A stretch of DNA of 64,000 bases, from the NCBI GenBank assembly GCA_033557465.1, contig CM066033.1, positions 584,690,438 to 584,754,437 of the forward strand, in the 5' to 3' direction. This document shows, piece after piece, positions 12,341 through 23,128 of this stretch. A model generated the notes under the pieces. The model ran no database searches. It was not told where the DNA came from and saw only the letters and a list, made by a program, of their open reading frames with translations. The position numbers and the translations under genes are program-made. This stretch comes from Ichthyophis bannanicus (lineage: Eukaryota; Chordata; Amphibia; Gymnophiona; Ichthyophiidae). Positions within the stretch are counted from its first letter, which is position 1. The number at the start of each line of letters is the position of its first letter.

Positions 12341-12654
12341 GCCTTCTGATGCACCGTAAAAGGTGCAATAATATATGGCACAAGGGTGTGGTTCTTTTAA
12401 GATGGCAGCACAGATTGCTGTACAGTTGCACACAGAAAAAGGACATACCTCTGCCAACCTTATTCACTGGAAATTTCAACCCATGACCCCTGCACCATCA
12501 TTCAGTGTCTTCACCAGTTGTCAGCATATATGACATAGGAGTCTTGGCTTTTTCCCCAGACCTTGGATTTCATGGAGCTGTGTTACTCTTGTGATTTCAG
12601 TCTCCAAAGGTAATAGGGCAGTTTACAAGATAAAATTAATTCTGATCCCCTGTT

Positions 12655-12870
12655 GATATCAGTCGCCAGGGCCTGTCTGCAGCCCCTCCTTGCTAAATCA
12701 TGAATGGCAGACCCAGGTCTGCCATTCTTGATTTAGCAGGGAGGGCCTGTAGACAGGCCCTGGCGACTGATTACAATATGAGATTAACTCTGACCCCCTG
12801 TTGATATCAGTCGCCAGGGCCTGTCTGCAGCCCCTCCCTGCTAAATCAAGAATGGCAGACCTGGGTCAGC
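12655..12870. repeat. Fold-back repeat plus a third direct arm
   Basis: About 12661-12768 forms a near-perfect inverted repeat whose arms begin AGTCGCCAGGGCCTGTCT and meet near GGCAGACC. A third copy of the first arm follows directly at about 12808-12870. It lies inside the right-end region of Harbinger copy 1 and was not seen in copy 2. Confidence 0.8.
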
Positions 12871-12879
12871 ACACCTACT

Positions 12880-13090
12880 TACGATTTTCATACGTTACAA
12901 TGCACAATGCTGCCATCAGATACAGTGCTCTGACCTTTCCCTGCCTCATAGGGCACCCTATATGGCGCCCCATCAGCCACACTTTCAGCAACATTGTAGG
13001 GTGCCGTGGCGGACACTGCATTTTAAAATGTGCCCTCTGGGGTAACTTATGGGGCACGTTATGTTACACTGCTTTGAGTGTGCATTTGCT
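12880..13090. repeat. Degenerate GGCGCCCTATA fold-back segment
   Basis: A diverged version of the fold-back sequence seen at 20886-21130 and 49960-50170: CTCATAGGGCACCCTATATGGCGCC, then a centre, then ATGTGCCCTCTGGGG. It is part of the transposase-side end of this element family. Confidence 0.55.
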
Positions 13091-13139
13091 AGCAGTAATA
13101 ATTCCACAAATAGATGATAACGGCCTCCTAAAGCAATAT

Positions 13140-14140
13140 TACCCCTAACAGCTAATACCTCAGCCAGCTGTCTTCATTGGGTATTGTGGGAGATTGAACC
13201 CCTGATCTGTGCACCATTGCTCAGTGCCTTAACCATTGTGCTGTGATTCTGTTCCTGTGCTTGCACATCAGTGCACCGCCATATGCCTCCCAACATTAAT
13301 ATGCCTCCAAAAACATTAGCACGCCGCCTTATGCCCAGCAGCGCTCCGCCTTATGCTGCCCATTATTTATATGCCTCCTAAAATAATGCCTCAGCCAGCT
13401 GTCTGCAGGATCAAACCCCTGATCCCTGCACCATTGGTCAGTGTCTTAACCATTGTGCTGTAACTTTGCTCTCCTGCTTGCACCTCAGCACGCTGCTTAT
13501 GCCTCCCAGTATTAACATGCCTCAGAAAGAATTAGCGCGACGCTTTATGCCCAGCAGCACACCGCCTTATGCCGCCCATTATTTATATGCCGCCTAAAAT
13601 AACACCTTAGCCAGCTGTCTTCATTGGGCACTGTGGGGGATTGAACTCCTGATCCCTGCATCATTGGTCAATGTTCTCACCATTGTGCTGTGGCTCTGCT
13701 CTTCTGCTTGAACATCAGTGCGCCCCTTATGCCACCCAGTATTACATTGCCTCACAAAAAATTAGCGTGCCGCTTTATGCCCAGCAGCCCACCGCCTTAT
13801 GCAGCCCATTATTTACATGTCTCCTAAAATAACACCACAGCCAGCTGCTTTCATTGTGTGGGATTGAACCACTGATCCCTGCACCATTGGTCAGTGTTCT
13901 AACCATTGTGCTGTGGCTCTGCTCTTCTGCTTTAACATCAGTGTGCCACTTATGCCGCCCAGTATTAAATTGCCTCAAAAAACATTAGCACGCCGCCTTA
14001 TGCATATGCCTCCTAAAATAGCACCTCAGCCAGCTGTCTGCATTGTGTGGGATCAAACCCCTGATCCCTGCACCATTGGTCAGTGTCTTAACCATTGTGC
14101 TGTAGCTTTGCTCTCCTGTATGCATATCAGCATGCCACTT
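13140..14140 (-). repeat. Tandem array of about five 235-bp units, each with a tRNA-like module
   Basis: Each unit contains, on the minus strand, a sequence like AGCACAATGGTTAAGACACTG (A-box-like) followed about 35 bases later by GGGTTTGATCC or GGGTTCAATC (B-box-like), then a purine-rich spacer with ATAAGGCGG motifs. Units start near 13143, 13385, 13612, 13846 and 14028. Copy 2 has one such module near its end (24356-24409, plus strand), so the array arose by amplification within copy 1 or its lineage. No tRNA cloverleaf can be completed. Confidence 0.75.
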
Positions 14141-14315
14141 ATTCCTCCAGCGCAGCCATCTCATGCTCTAAAGTGCGGGGCGCATATGGGCACCACGCAC
14201 CTTAGCGCATATGCAAATTATGGGGTTTCTTTTTCAGCACGAACCGCCCACTCCTTATATGGCACCTGCACTCTACCGCGGCCCGCACTTTACCGGGGTT
14301 TTAGTAAACATACCG

Positions 14316-15334
14316 CAGAGTGATAGAGATGAAAAATATTATAGCAGAATAATGGGAGATGTTGCAACACAGTGACATAAGCATTAGCCAATTGGCATTG
14401 AGTCATGGGTGTGGCTGCCACAGTCTCGTTTCTTTTTTGTCACACCTCGTAGACCCCTTGTACCTACCATGTCAGTGGAGGTTTTGCTGTAGAGGTGGAT
14501 ATATTGCACAAAATCAGCCCCATACTGGGTAAGGCACCTGTCATGTTACTAAGGATAGGCCTTCTGCTGTCATTGGTTTTGGGGACCTTTTCGTACAACC
14601 TTTATGGAGACTCTTAATAGTAAATATCTGGGTGGGATTCTTAGACCCCTTATGCCACATAGGCCTAATGTTTACTGCTGACCCCAGGGCTGGCCCTACC
14701 ATTGAGAGACTGTGTTTTTTGCACATGGCCTGCTTTTCAGTCTCACAATACAACCTCTGACATTTGCAAATGAGGCCCTCCAATAAGTCACTGCACATGA
14801 CTTTTGTTTCCCCCTGCCTTCAGCCTGACTCTTAGTTTGTCTCTGAGCAGGGGTGGCCCAAGGGGGGTGCAGGGCCATGTGCGGAGACTCGGTGTGGGGC
14901 CTCATTTGCATAAGAGACCTCATTTGCATAAATATTTGCATAATGTTACCATACACTAACTTTTAGTAAACATGCCTCTTAATGAGTGTATGAATAAAGA
15001 AAGACATAAAGATTTCTACATTACTATAATCCAGTGCCAACTGCCAGGCACATTAGGAACTACTACAAACACTGCCCATTTAGAGCCCATAGCAAACCCG
15101 CCATATCCTAACAGCACTACCAGGACTCACAAAGCACCATATCCTACCTATCAAAAGGAAACACTGCAAATATTAAACCAGTACATTTCAGAGAATAACA
15201 ATACATGACCTACTGGGGAAAGAGAACAAGTGGCAATGTCAAATAGGACTTACATAAACAGAATACCTCAGCTCAGTTACACATGCAGAACATAGACCAT
15301 CACCAAACAAGGAATCACAATTTAGAAACAGGAA
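14316..15334. other. Intergenic stretch, no gene seen
   Basis: No gene or complete element recognised. A short degenerate terminus (TTTAGTAAACATGCC near 14960-14975, preceded by repeated CATTTGCATAA motifs) looks like a solo Harbinger-type end. Confidence 0.4.
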
Positions 15335-15900
15335 GACAATAATTAAACTGGGAACCCCAAAAGCCAAACAACACTGTAGAAATAAAACTATAAATTAATT
15401 TCCTCTTGTACTAAACAAAGCGCAGACGTTAATGATGCACATTTCCCTGAGCTGACATATTCCAGTTAATAAATTCAAAATAAAGAGATATTTTTCTACC
15501 TTTTGTGCATTTTTTTTCAGTTGCAATTGCTCCAGCCACTTTCTTCTGGTTTCTTCGTGTCTTCTGCTAACTCTCCATGGTCTGCTGTCCATTTGTCCTT
15601 TCTTCTCTCTTCTAGTTTATTTTCCATTCTCTCTCTACATCTGCTTTAACATACTAATCTTTCTCCTTTTGCTCTTTCCTCATTCCTATTTCATCCACTC
15701 TAATTTTACCCCTCCATCCTCAATCCCCACTTACTCTCCCAATATCCGGCCAATTGTAGATTTGTCTTCCCTCCCACACAAAATATTTTTTCCCTCTCCA
15801 TTTCACTCTCCCAGCTCCATCCCATTCTAATCCTCCCCCAACATCAGCTCCCTTCTAGTTCCAGCCCCACCCATCACATTACTCCAGGATATCACCCAGA
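15335..15900. repeat. Dispersed repeat shared with the hAT element at 25378
   Basis: Nearly the same sequence occurs inside the hAT element at about 25530-26100, starting ATAATTAAACTGGGAACCCC and including TTTCTTCTGGTTTCTTCGTG. Here it lacks the hAT ends. It is either a truncated hAT relative or a separate repeat captured by that hAT element. No protein is encoded. Confidence 0.65.
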
Positions 15901-16160
15901 CCATTAATATTAATACCTCCTGTAACTAGTTCTGCACTTCTTTGTTATTGTTAAATATCTATTGCGCATCATTGTTTGTTAGTTGTACAATTGTTACATA
16001 CTTGTTTCTTGTTCCTTGTAAACTGTTCTATAATTGTTCCTTATAAACTGCCTTGTGCAGCAGTTATAATATTATCTGTAAACCTCTCTGATCACCAAAG
16101 TAAAAAGTGGCATATAACAACTAATATGTGAGTACATAAAGAAAATAAATGTTATGCCTT
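15900..16160 (+). repeat. Possible LINE 3' tail
   Basis: TTGTAAACTG and CTGTAAACCTCTCTGATCACC followed by a GGCATATAACAAC segment resemble the 3' ends of vertebrate non-LTR elements. No coding sequence is attached. The assignment is tentative. Confidence 0.35.
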
Positions 16161-16610
16161 GAGCTGCACAGCAGGGTCATTTTGATGGCACTATGGATGA
16201 GAACTATGTAACACTAATGAAAAAGAGTAACTACCAGTACTTCTGAGTTTTGTATATTTAGCAGCAGCTGATTCATAGCTGTCCAAATAAAGACATTGGT
16301 GAGTACTATCATGATGTCATTTGCTTAGAGCCCAAAAGGAACTGTTTCCATAACCACGATGTCTAAGACTCGTTGAACACCGGCATAGAAAAACATGTGG
16401 AACTGTCCCAGCATTAGAAGTGTTCCGCAGAAGGCGAACGTACACATGTTTTCGGACTTATAAACATGTTTGGTATTCTGAGTGGTTAAACGTTTACGTC
16501 ATTGTACTTCTAACCGCTACAAAATGTGTAACTCCGCCATGGCCATGCCTCTGAGAATGCCAAACTACTGGCTGCAAACCAGACATCAATACAGGTGCTT
16601 TCATATGTAA

Positions 16611-16740
16611 ATGGCTCCAAAAGTGTCCTCGCAAAACAGGAACCCCACTGAAGGTGAGCAGGCCCTCCTCATTGAGGTGATGCTTACCAATTATAGCACA
16701 CTGGTGGGCACCGAGGAGGCACATATGGCTGCCTCCATCA
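16611..16740 (+). pseudogene. Myb/SANT-like domain fragment (Harbinger-type)
   Basis: An ATG at 16611 opens a frame whose first 40 residues include NPTEGEQALLIEVMLTNYST. This resembles the first helix of the Myb/SANT-like proteins carried by Harbinger elements, but of a different subfamily from copies 1 and 2. Similarity is lost after about residue 43. The frame then runs into unrelated, cysteine- and proline-rich sequence, so this is a decayed or 3'-truncated fragment. Confidence 0.45.
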
Positions 16741-17581
16741 CTGTGGCATATGCATCTTTTGGTCCTGTTTCCCTGGCACTGCCTGCCATTTCTCATGCAC
16801 CTTATACATGTCCCTCCTTCGTGCATCACCATACATCTGCATCCTGTGCACCCTGCTATGGCAGGCACACAGGTAGTGTCACTGTCACACCTCTTGTTGG
16901 GATGCGGTGGGGCACAGAGTGGTATACTATGTTCGGCTGTAGGCAGTGCTGATTCTTACCCTTCTTTTGGTCCCTCTGATTCTGGCTACCATTGGATCCT
17001 TATTGCTTCCACATGGTTCAGTTTGTTTTCCTTCAGTCTGCATACTCTTGCACCTAACTGAACATAAGGGCATAGGAATTTCCATATTGATTCAGATCAG
17101 AGGTTCATGTAGTCTATTATTATTTCCAGAGGTGGCCAATCTGGGTCACAATTACAGTGCAACATTCCCGAAACATAGCAACATGCTACATTGCTTACCT
17201 CCAGGGTACGTACTGTTTCATATCCTTTTATAACCCAGCTATGCTAGCCGTTCTATTTAAACATAAATGTCCTTCTGTGTTGTTACAGTTCAGTGCTACT
17301 ATAACAAACATAGGCTGTTATTCCATGTTTTAGCAGGTCTAACGTAGACGTCCAGGATGTATGTACATGTTTTCGTCTGAATAAGGTTTAGACTTTTAGG
17401 CGGCTTGACACACCCATGCTCCACCCCTCCACACCCACGTCCAGATTATCTGTCTTTCTCATCTGTACGCGTAAAATGTTTTGTTGTCGGAATCTCGTCT
17501 AGACATTTACGTGCCAAAAACGTCCAACCTGTACGTATAAATGGCTTATTCATGGTTCAGAATGACTCCCATTTCAACTAA
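16741..17581. other. Unassigned sequence
   Basis: No gene, RNA or terminal repeat recognised on either strand. Probably old transposon-derived DNA continuing from the Myb-like fragment. Confidence 0.35.
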
Positions 17582-17709
17582 GGGGCTTGTTTACAAAGCC
17601 GCGGTAGCGGTTTGCGATCGTAATCGGAGCCGCGGCCCCATTGATTTCAATGGGGCCGCGGTTGCGATCGCGATCGCGAACCACTACCGCGGCTTTGTAA
17701 ACAAGCCCC
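17582..17709. mobile_element. 128-bp palindromic Harbinger-type MITE
   Basis: A near-perfect palindrome: it begins GGGGCTTGTTTACAAAGCCG, ends in the reverse complement, and is centred on a GATTTCAATGGGGCC region. It is flanked by TAA at 17579-17581 and 17710-17712. This is the 3-bp target duplication of PIF/Harbinger, whose TWA preference it fits. GC-rich arms (CGGTAGCGGTT, CGATCGCGATCG) would fold strongly. It is non-coding. Confidence 0.85.
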
Positions 17710-18079
17710 TAAGTGTGTGTAGGCCAAAGTGTTCCATTGTTTTTGTTGAAAACAAACCCAGTTTTTTGTTGTTTTCTTTGTAATTGTGCGTCTACTGTGC
17801 ATGCAAATTGCTTATGCTCTCACATACCTCCAACTTACTCATGCAAAATCGATAAATGCACACACGTAATTTGCAAGCATGCTTAATTTATAGCCACACA
17901 AACGAATGCCCAAACAAGCCCAAAATACATGAGCCTAATTTGCACAACAGAACAAAACATTGTACAGCAGCACCATTAAACAGTATACTCGTAGGCAGAT
18001 GCAATAGGAAGACCACTGTGTTGTACACTATCATAGAAACAACATATTTCCAAAACCAAGGGGGAGATATTCAAAGACA

Positions 18080-18504
18080 CTTACAGATGTGGTCAACATT
18101 ATTGGCACCCTTGCATTTTAGGTATGTTGTGTATGATATCTTGAGAAATATTTAGAAATGTTCCAAATGTATGTAATCATCATATTTTAACTGTATGTTC
18201 AAAGATATGCATACAGTTAAAAGATGTCTGTGCAAAAAAAAAGATGTCTGTGCAACTTAGATGTAATTTCTGAGAAAAATAACACCAGATGACCTGGGCA
18301 GGTTTCACTAATATTTGGTTGCACAACCTTTGGCAATTATGACAGCATTTCTTGTAGCCATCTATAAGTTTTGAACATCTATCTGCTGGTAGTTTCTCCC
18401 ACTCTTCAACTGCGATTTGTCCAGCTCATGAATATTTCCATGATTCCTTTTACCAATGGCAGATTTCAGCTCTTTCCAAAGGTACTCGATTGGACTGAGA
18501 TCAA
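18080..18504 (-). pseudogene. Tc1-like transposase element, 3' part (split by a Harbinger-type insertion)
   Basis: Near 18082 is a Tc1-type end (ATTATTGGCACCCTTGC). On the minus strand, 18420-18500 encodes DLSPIEYLWKELKSAIGKRN, the region containing the third acidic catalytic residue of Tc1/mariner transposases. The rest of the gene lies at 21416-22280, beyond the inserted element, so the insertion cuts the gene just before this motif. The frame is broken elsewhere. Confidence 0.8.
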
Positions 18505-19394
18505 GGGGTATGTTTACTAAACAGCGCTAACATTGCAGCGGTGACGTTATCATGCGATAAGTGATGTTATTGCGCGATACTGCAGATAACGTGACTTATC
18601 GCGCAATAACATCTCCGGTGGCATTAGGTGCACAGAGGGTGGAGTAAGGCTCTCCAGAGGGTGGAGATAAGGGGTCAATGGGCGGAGAGTGGGCGGGGAG
18701 AGGCTCCAGGCACACTAACGCTGTGAAATCAGGGTCTGAAAATTAACGCCGGTGAAAACCTCGCGTTAGAGGCACATTTGCAGGAGAGAGAAACCATTTC
18801 AGTCAGCAATGTACAGCAAAGGCAGGGAGACCAAGAAAAGTGATAGTAGTGATACATGTGCAGCAACAGCATAGTGCCCAAGTACAAAAGGGCACGATGG
18901 TGAAGCTGCAAATGGGGTGCAGGGGGCCATAGGCAGAACATGCAGTGGGGCAGCTGGGGAACAGGGTGGACTAGGCATATGCCTAGGTGACAAATAGGAA
19001 TGTAGAAACGGAAAACCAGCAAGACAGCAACTGACCAAGGGCAAACATGTCCACAAGTGTGTGTCCCACAATGCCAAAATGGACATTACCCAGCAAGTAC
19101 CCCAAAGGGCACATAATATTGGCAGGCGGTGCCGGGGGGAAGCATGGATGTCTATGCAGGCACCCCTACCCCATATCACGCACCATAGGCAGCCGCCTAC
19201 TGGCACACTGGATGGCCTGGGACTGCGCACCACCAGAACCACCGGCATAAGGGCATGTCAGCATGGTGGAGAGGGGTACTGGTGGTGTAGGGGGCAGTGG
19301 CATCTTCCCACAGCAGACCAAGGCCAAGCCCTGTTTAGGTGGGTGCCATGCACTGCAAAAGATAAGGTCTGTCTGATGAACAATAATGTTTCAG

Positions 19395-19555
19395 GTTTCA
19401 TGCTGTCCCTAAGAAATATGCTTGAGATGCATTTGTATGCACCGCCCCCATTGTATGCAAATGTATCTCATGCATATTCATTGTGGGTACGATAAAAACC
19501 TGACTGACCTGGGGTTCCCCAAGGACTGGGTTGGGAACCACTGCCTTACTGAGCC
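19395..19555. mobile_element. hAT-type MITE remnant
   Basis: Partially palindromic sequence with CATGCTGTCCCTAAGAAATA and CTCATGCATATTCATTG arms, ending GGGTTGGGAACCACTG, the terminal sequence of a widespread hAT MITE. The left terminus is missing. More complete copies are at 45533-45715 and 60904-61096. Confidence 0.65.
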
Positions 19556-20767
19556 CACAATGCTTGCACTGTTTCCAGTGTTAGCCTGCCAATGTGCATA
19601 ATGAGGAGCAAGGTATTGTGGGTATGGCCCGGACAGGGCGGTCTGGGCAGGATGCATCTGCACAGGGCATAGGGCAATGACTGGGACATTGTAGTGCCTG
19701 ACCACAACCTGCATGGACAGGGTGGCCACAGCATGGCATGCTGGGAGGTCACTTGAGCAGTAACCATGGCACGTCCAGGTTCCCACATAGTGCTATGCAG
19801 TGTTCCTCTCAAGTGATATCTGGGAGTTCCCATTTTTGGGGCCCAATCACTGGCATCCCTGCTTGGTGTTTGTGCTTGCATCCCACCTCTGGGTGCACAC
19901 AGTTCCTCCAGAAACATGCACTGTGTACTAGCTAGAAGACTGTCTGCAGTTAACTTGTGTATGGCCGGAACACCTTGCAGGGTGCAGCAGGTGAAGACTG
20001 ACTGTGGCCCCTGCTGGTGAATGTCAGATTGTGGTGGGGGGCAGCTGAGCTTTTCCAGGCCTACTGCCAGTGCCCTATGTGATATGTACAGATCTGCAGT
20101 GACTGCCCTGGAGAGCGCCCTTCCCCTGCAGGACTGGGGTTGATGATTCCACAGCCTTTCATCATGTCCCTCTGCTGCCTCCATTGCAAAGATGTAGAGT
20201 GTGGTTCTGTTGGTGGCAGATCCTGGCCCCCACCCTGACACAGAGAGGGTGGGTTGGTAGGTGGTGCTACATAATCCACATGTGGGTCCAGACACCCCCC
20301 TGATCTTATAACAAGTGATCATGGCAACCACACAGAATATGCATTATTCTAGGAGCATCACAGTCTACAAGAGTTAAACATGACTGGGAAATACAGATGG
20401 CCACACAGGTATCCTAGGTGTGTCTGTAAGGACTACCTGTCACACACTAGCACTGATGGTGACCTGCAACACAGCCTATCTCAGCCAAGCCAGGTGCTAC
20501 GGACCTGGTGCTGGGCACTCCACCTCACCCTCAGGGTGAGCACAGGAACCGCACGATGTCATGTCTGTAGCTACTCTGTGCCAGGAACACACACGGTCAG
20601 TTCCCCCTACCAGGCTGGGGTGCTATAGAGGCGCATACCCCATCTTGTGATCAGTTTTAGGCTGCTGATATGGATGTGCAATGCATCATGGGTGCGGGTG
20701 GGTTTATCCTGTCATAACCACAGCAGACAGTTTGTGTGGTGACCTGCAGTCTTTCTGTAGCCAGCCA

Positions 20768-21245
20768 GCAGTGTGCTAGATGCTATAGAGATGTAGCCCA
20801 CTGATCCCTTCAATGACTGTGGAGGCAGAGGTCATGGGTTTGATCCCAAAGTGGTGTTATTTAATAAGGCTGTCTGAGGCTTTTCTTTTTAATTTAAATC
20901 AGTGCTGCCAGCAAAAACACCCTCACAGTGCCGTAACCTATGATGCCTCATAAGACGCCCTATAGGGCGCCCTATAAAGCGCCCTATAGGGCACATTATA
21001 AGGTGCCTTGGTGGACAGGGCACTTTATAGTGTGCCCTATGGAGTGCCTTATAGGGCACCTTATGCGGCACCTTAGGTTATGGCACTGTGAGGGTGTTTT
21101 TGCTGGCAGCACTGATTTAAATTAAAAGGAAAAGCTTCAGATAGCCTTCTTACATAACACCACTGCAGGATCAAACCCATAACCTCTGTCTCCAAAATCA
21201 TTGCCATAACCAGTGGGCTACACCTTTATAGCTTCTAGCACTGCG
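20768..21245. repeat. Large fold-back with a tRNA-like module on each arm
   Basis: Two arms of about 235 bp are inverted around roughly 21008. Each arm contains an A-box-like TAGCCCACTGR (20793-20803; mirrored near 21220), a B-box-like GGTTTGATCC(C/T) (20837-20847; mirrored near 21173), a GCTGCCAGCAAAAACACCCT segment, and GGCGCCCTATA repeats at the centre. The two modules face each other. A matching structure is at 49803-50290, and one arm remains in 47340-47640. Confidence 0.85.
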
Positions 21246-21415
21246 CTGGCATGAACTTAGGGTTAACACGCGTTAACGTGCCACGGCGCCCACTATTGCA
21301 CGACACCGATTCCTTGCAACCTTCCCTCCGGAATGCCCACTCCTTATATGGCATTCTTCACATTAACTCTGCAACTAGTGCCAGTAACATTAAGACGGTT
21401 TAATAAATATACCCC

Positions 21416-22430
21416 CGAGTCATTCCTGGCCAGTTTAAAACAGTCTATTTTTATCTTTTTAACCATTCTTTTGTACTTTTGAATGTATTGGAGCTATGTT
21501 TGGGGTCATTGTCCTGCTGGAGGACCCATGACCTTCAACCCAGGCCTTTCTGATACTAGGTAACACATTTTGCTCCAAAATACCTTGATAGTTCTCTGAC
21601 TTCATGTTCCAAGCCTCCAGTTCCTGACGCAGCCAAATAGCCCTACAACATTATGGATGTTCCACCATATTTAACTGTAGGAAGAGTGTTTTTTTCATTA
21701 TAAGCTTCATTTTTTTGCCTGTAAATGTATCGCAGATCTGCATTGCCAAAGAATTTAAGTTTGGTTTCACCTGTCCACAGAACATTTTCCCAGTAGGACT
21801 GAAGCTTTTCAAAGTGGATTTGAACAAAGATCAGGCTTCCTTTTTATGTCTGTCTTTGAGCAGTGGGGTCCTCCTTGGCCTTGCATGAAGTCCTTCTTTG
21901 TTTAGTGTGCAGCGTATGGTGCAGGATGAAACCAGCACTCCAGATTGCTCTAGGTCAGCCTTAAGCTCTTTGGATGTTGTACATGGCATTTTTCCAACAA
22001 TTCACACTAACCTTCAAAGACTTCTTGGATTCATTTTCTTCTTCTCACCACATCCTGTGAGGTTCTTGAAAGTTCCATGAGCAGAAAACTTCTTAATAAC
22101 ATTGCGAACTATAGACACAGAAATCCCAAGGTCTTTGAGGATGACCTTGTACCCCTTTGAAGTTTGATGTTTGGTGATAATGGCTTTTCTGACAGTCTCA
22201 GGCAGCTCTCTTGTCTTCACCATTGTGAAAATGCAACAGGAAGTGAATGTGGCCATTTTAAACATTAGAGCCATCATCCATTAGTTGATTCAAGTCATAT
22301 GAGTACTGACAATTGATCACAGGTGCATCTAATTTTACCGCAGTGGATTGTGGTTGTTTTGTTCAAACTGATTTGAATTGTTTATGAGGGTGCCAATAAT
22401 CATGTCCTAAAATCAAAAGCCTAAAGCACT
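21416..22430 (-). pseudogene. Tc1-like transposase element, 5' part
   Basis: Continuation of the Tc1-like gene from 18080-18504. The minus-strand frame at 22014-22277 (methionine of MVKTRELPETVRKAIITKHQ at about 22222) gives the N-terminal paired-type helix-turn-helix, with the spacer LKDLGISVSIVRNVIKKF. Downstream (21416-22010) the sequence is Tc1-like but interrupted by stops and shifts. The outer end carries GGGTGCCAATAATCATG near 22388, partner of the end at 18082. Confidence 0.8.
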
Positions 22431-22990
22431 GACACATAACAAAATCCAATCAACCAAGCCAGACTTATAAAAGCAAAATTTCCCAAAACTCTAGAAATGA
22501 AAGACTTTTTTTTGTCAGATTGTTTGCAAGGCGGGAATCTCCCTCTATCGGCAAACCTTCCATTTAATCAATTTATTCAAATATAAGTAAGCATTTTGAA
22601 CAAATTTTCATTAAATATGCTTAGCTTATGCAGAAATAAAACACGTATAAGAAGTCCAAGGAGCAGCACATAAATGTCGTTTGGCACAATCACATCACAG
22701 TCCACCCGACACAGCACTGCGTTTTGAACCCATTGAAAACTTTCATAATCTTGGTTCAGCATCAGGGGTGAGTATAAGAAATCCACTCTGAAGTATGCTT
22801 TTCCTCAGAGTTCAGTGGATTTCTCTTGCTCACTCTTGACCCAGAACCCTGATTAAGAAAGTTTTCAACAGGTTCGAAACACAGTGCTGTGACTACTACT
22901 ACTACTACTGAAAATTTGTATAGCGCTAAAAGGCATACGCAGCGCTGCAAAGTCACAGAGCTTACAATCTAGTCGAGACAGACAACACAG
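22430..22990. other. Mixed small repeats between Tc1 and L1-like sequence
   Basis: Two inverted, related segments (about 22680-22770 and 22830-22900) share GTTTTCAA, GGTTC(G/A)AAAC and CAGTGCTGTG. The first folds like a hammerhead ribozyme. At 22891-22910 there is an (ACT)n microsatellite followed by TATAGCGCTAAAAGGCATACG, a repeat tail of a kind often seen dispersed in vertebrate genomes. No coding sequence. Confidence 0.5.
22700..22775 (-). ncRNA. Hammerhead-ribozyme-like fold, candidate 1 (probably decayed)
   Basis: On the minus strand, a CTGATGC box (22765-22759) follows CACCC, which pairs with GGGTG after a GTC triplet (22710-22708) to form stem I. Stem II pairs GAACC with GGGTTC. The box after it reads AAAAC instead of GAAAC. 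Stem III pairs ACGCA with TGTGT around a short loop. The layout is that of type I hammerheads, but two core positions differ from consensus. Confidence 0.35.
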
Positions 22991-23084
22991 TAGCTGTAGA
23001 CATAGGATACAGATAGAGAGAATGGTAAGGAAACACAAAGGACATTAGGTGAGTCAAGATCTGAAAGCAATGATGGAGGAGATC

Positions 23085-23097
23085 CAAGATGGCTGCC
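23085..23097 (+). promoter_or_regulatory. YY1-like site in an L1 5' UTR
   Basis: CAAGATGGCTGCC matches the YY1 motif that is characteristic of mammalian L1 5' UTRs. It lies 32 bp before the ORF1 start of the L1-like element. Confidence 0.5.
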
Positions 23098-23128
23098 AGA
23101 TCTGTGCATCTGTGAGCTGCCTTTCCTG

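Larger units (their letters stand above)
1..14315 (+). mobile_element. PIF/Harbinger-like element, copy 1 (left end outside window)
   Basis: The element carries a Myb/SANT-like gene on the minus strand and a HARBI1-like transposase on the plus strand, diverging from one promoter. It ends at about 14299-14315 in an inverted-repeat terminus resembling TTTAGTAAACATACC, the reverse complement of the terminus at 24143. Long non-coding stretches (about 6100-12300) reappear in reverse orientation in copy 2: for example 8600-8660 matches 36000-36090, and 8930-9000 matches 30121-30190. Removing the CR1 insertion and the amplified array near the right end leaves about 10 kb, much longer than typical Harbinger elements of a few kb. 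The target duplication at the right end is not resolvable because the left end is not in the window. Confidence 0.8.
18505..21415. mobile_element. Non-autonomous Harbinger-like element A1, inserted in Tc1
   Basis: It begins GGGGTATGTTTACTAAAC at 18505 and ends TTTAATAAATATACCCC at about 21415. The left end carries GCGATAA/TTATCGC palindromes (18540-18610). The right end carries the large fold-back with two tRNA-like modules. No transposase gene is present; open frames inside are unrelated to known families. The internal region is shared with 44132-47845 and 59492-63946. The target duplication is not clean (CAA versus CGA). It contains the intact empty site of the mariner insertion of the last element, at 19114-19115. 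Confidence 0.8.

Noticed and set aside
13140..14140. Regularly spaced repeats resembling a CRISPR-like array
   Set aside because: Units are about 235 bp, contiguous, without short identical repeats or unique spacers, and the context is a eukaryotic transposon end.
19546..20331. 261-residue minus-strand frame in element A1
   Set aside because: No family motif, and the frame is not kept in the homologous regions of A2 and D.
18505..21415. Clean 3-bp target duplication for element A1
   Set aside because: Flanks read CAA and CGA and the original Tc1 sequence is not certain, so no duplication is claimed.
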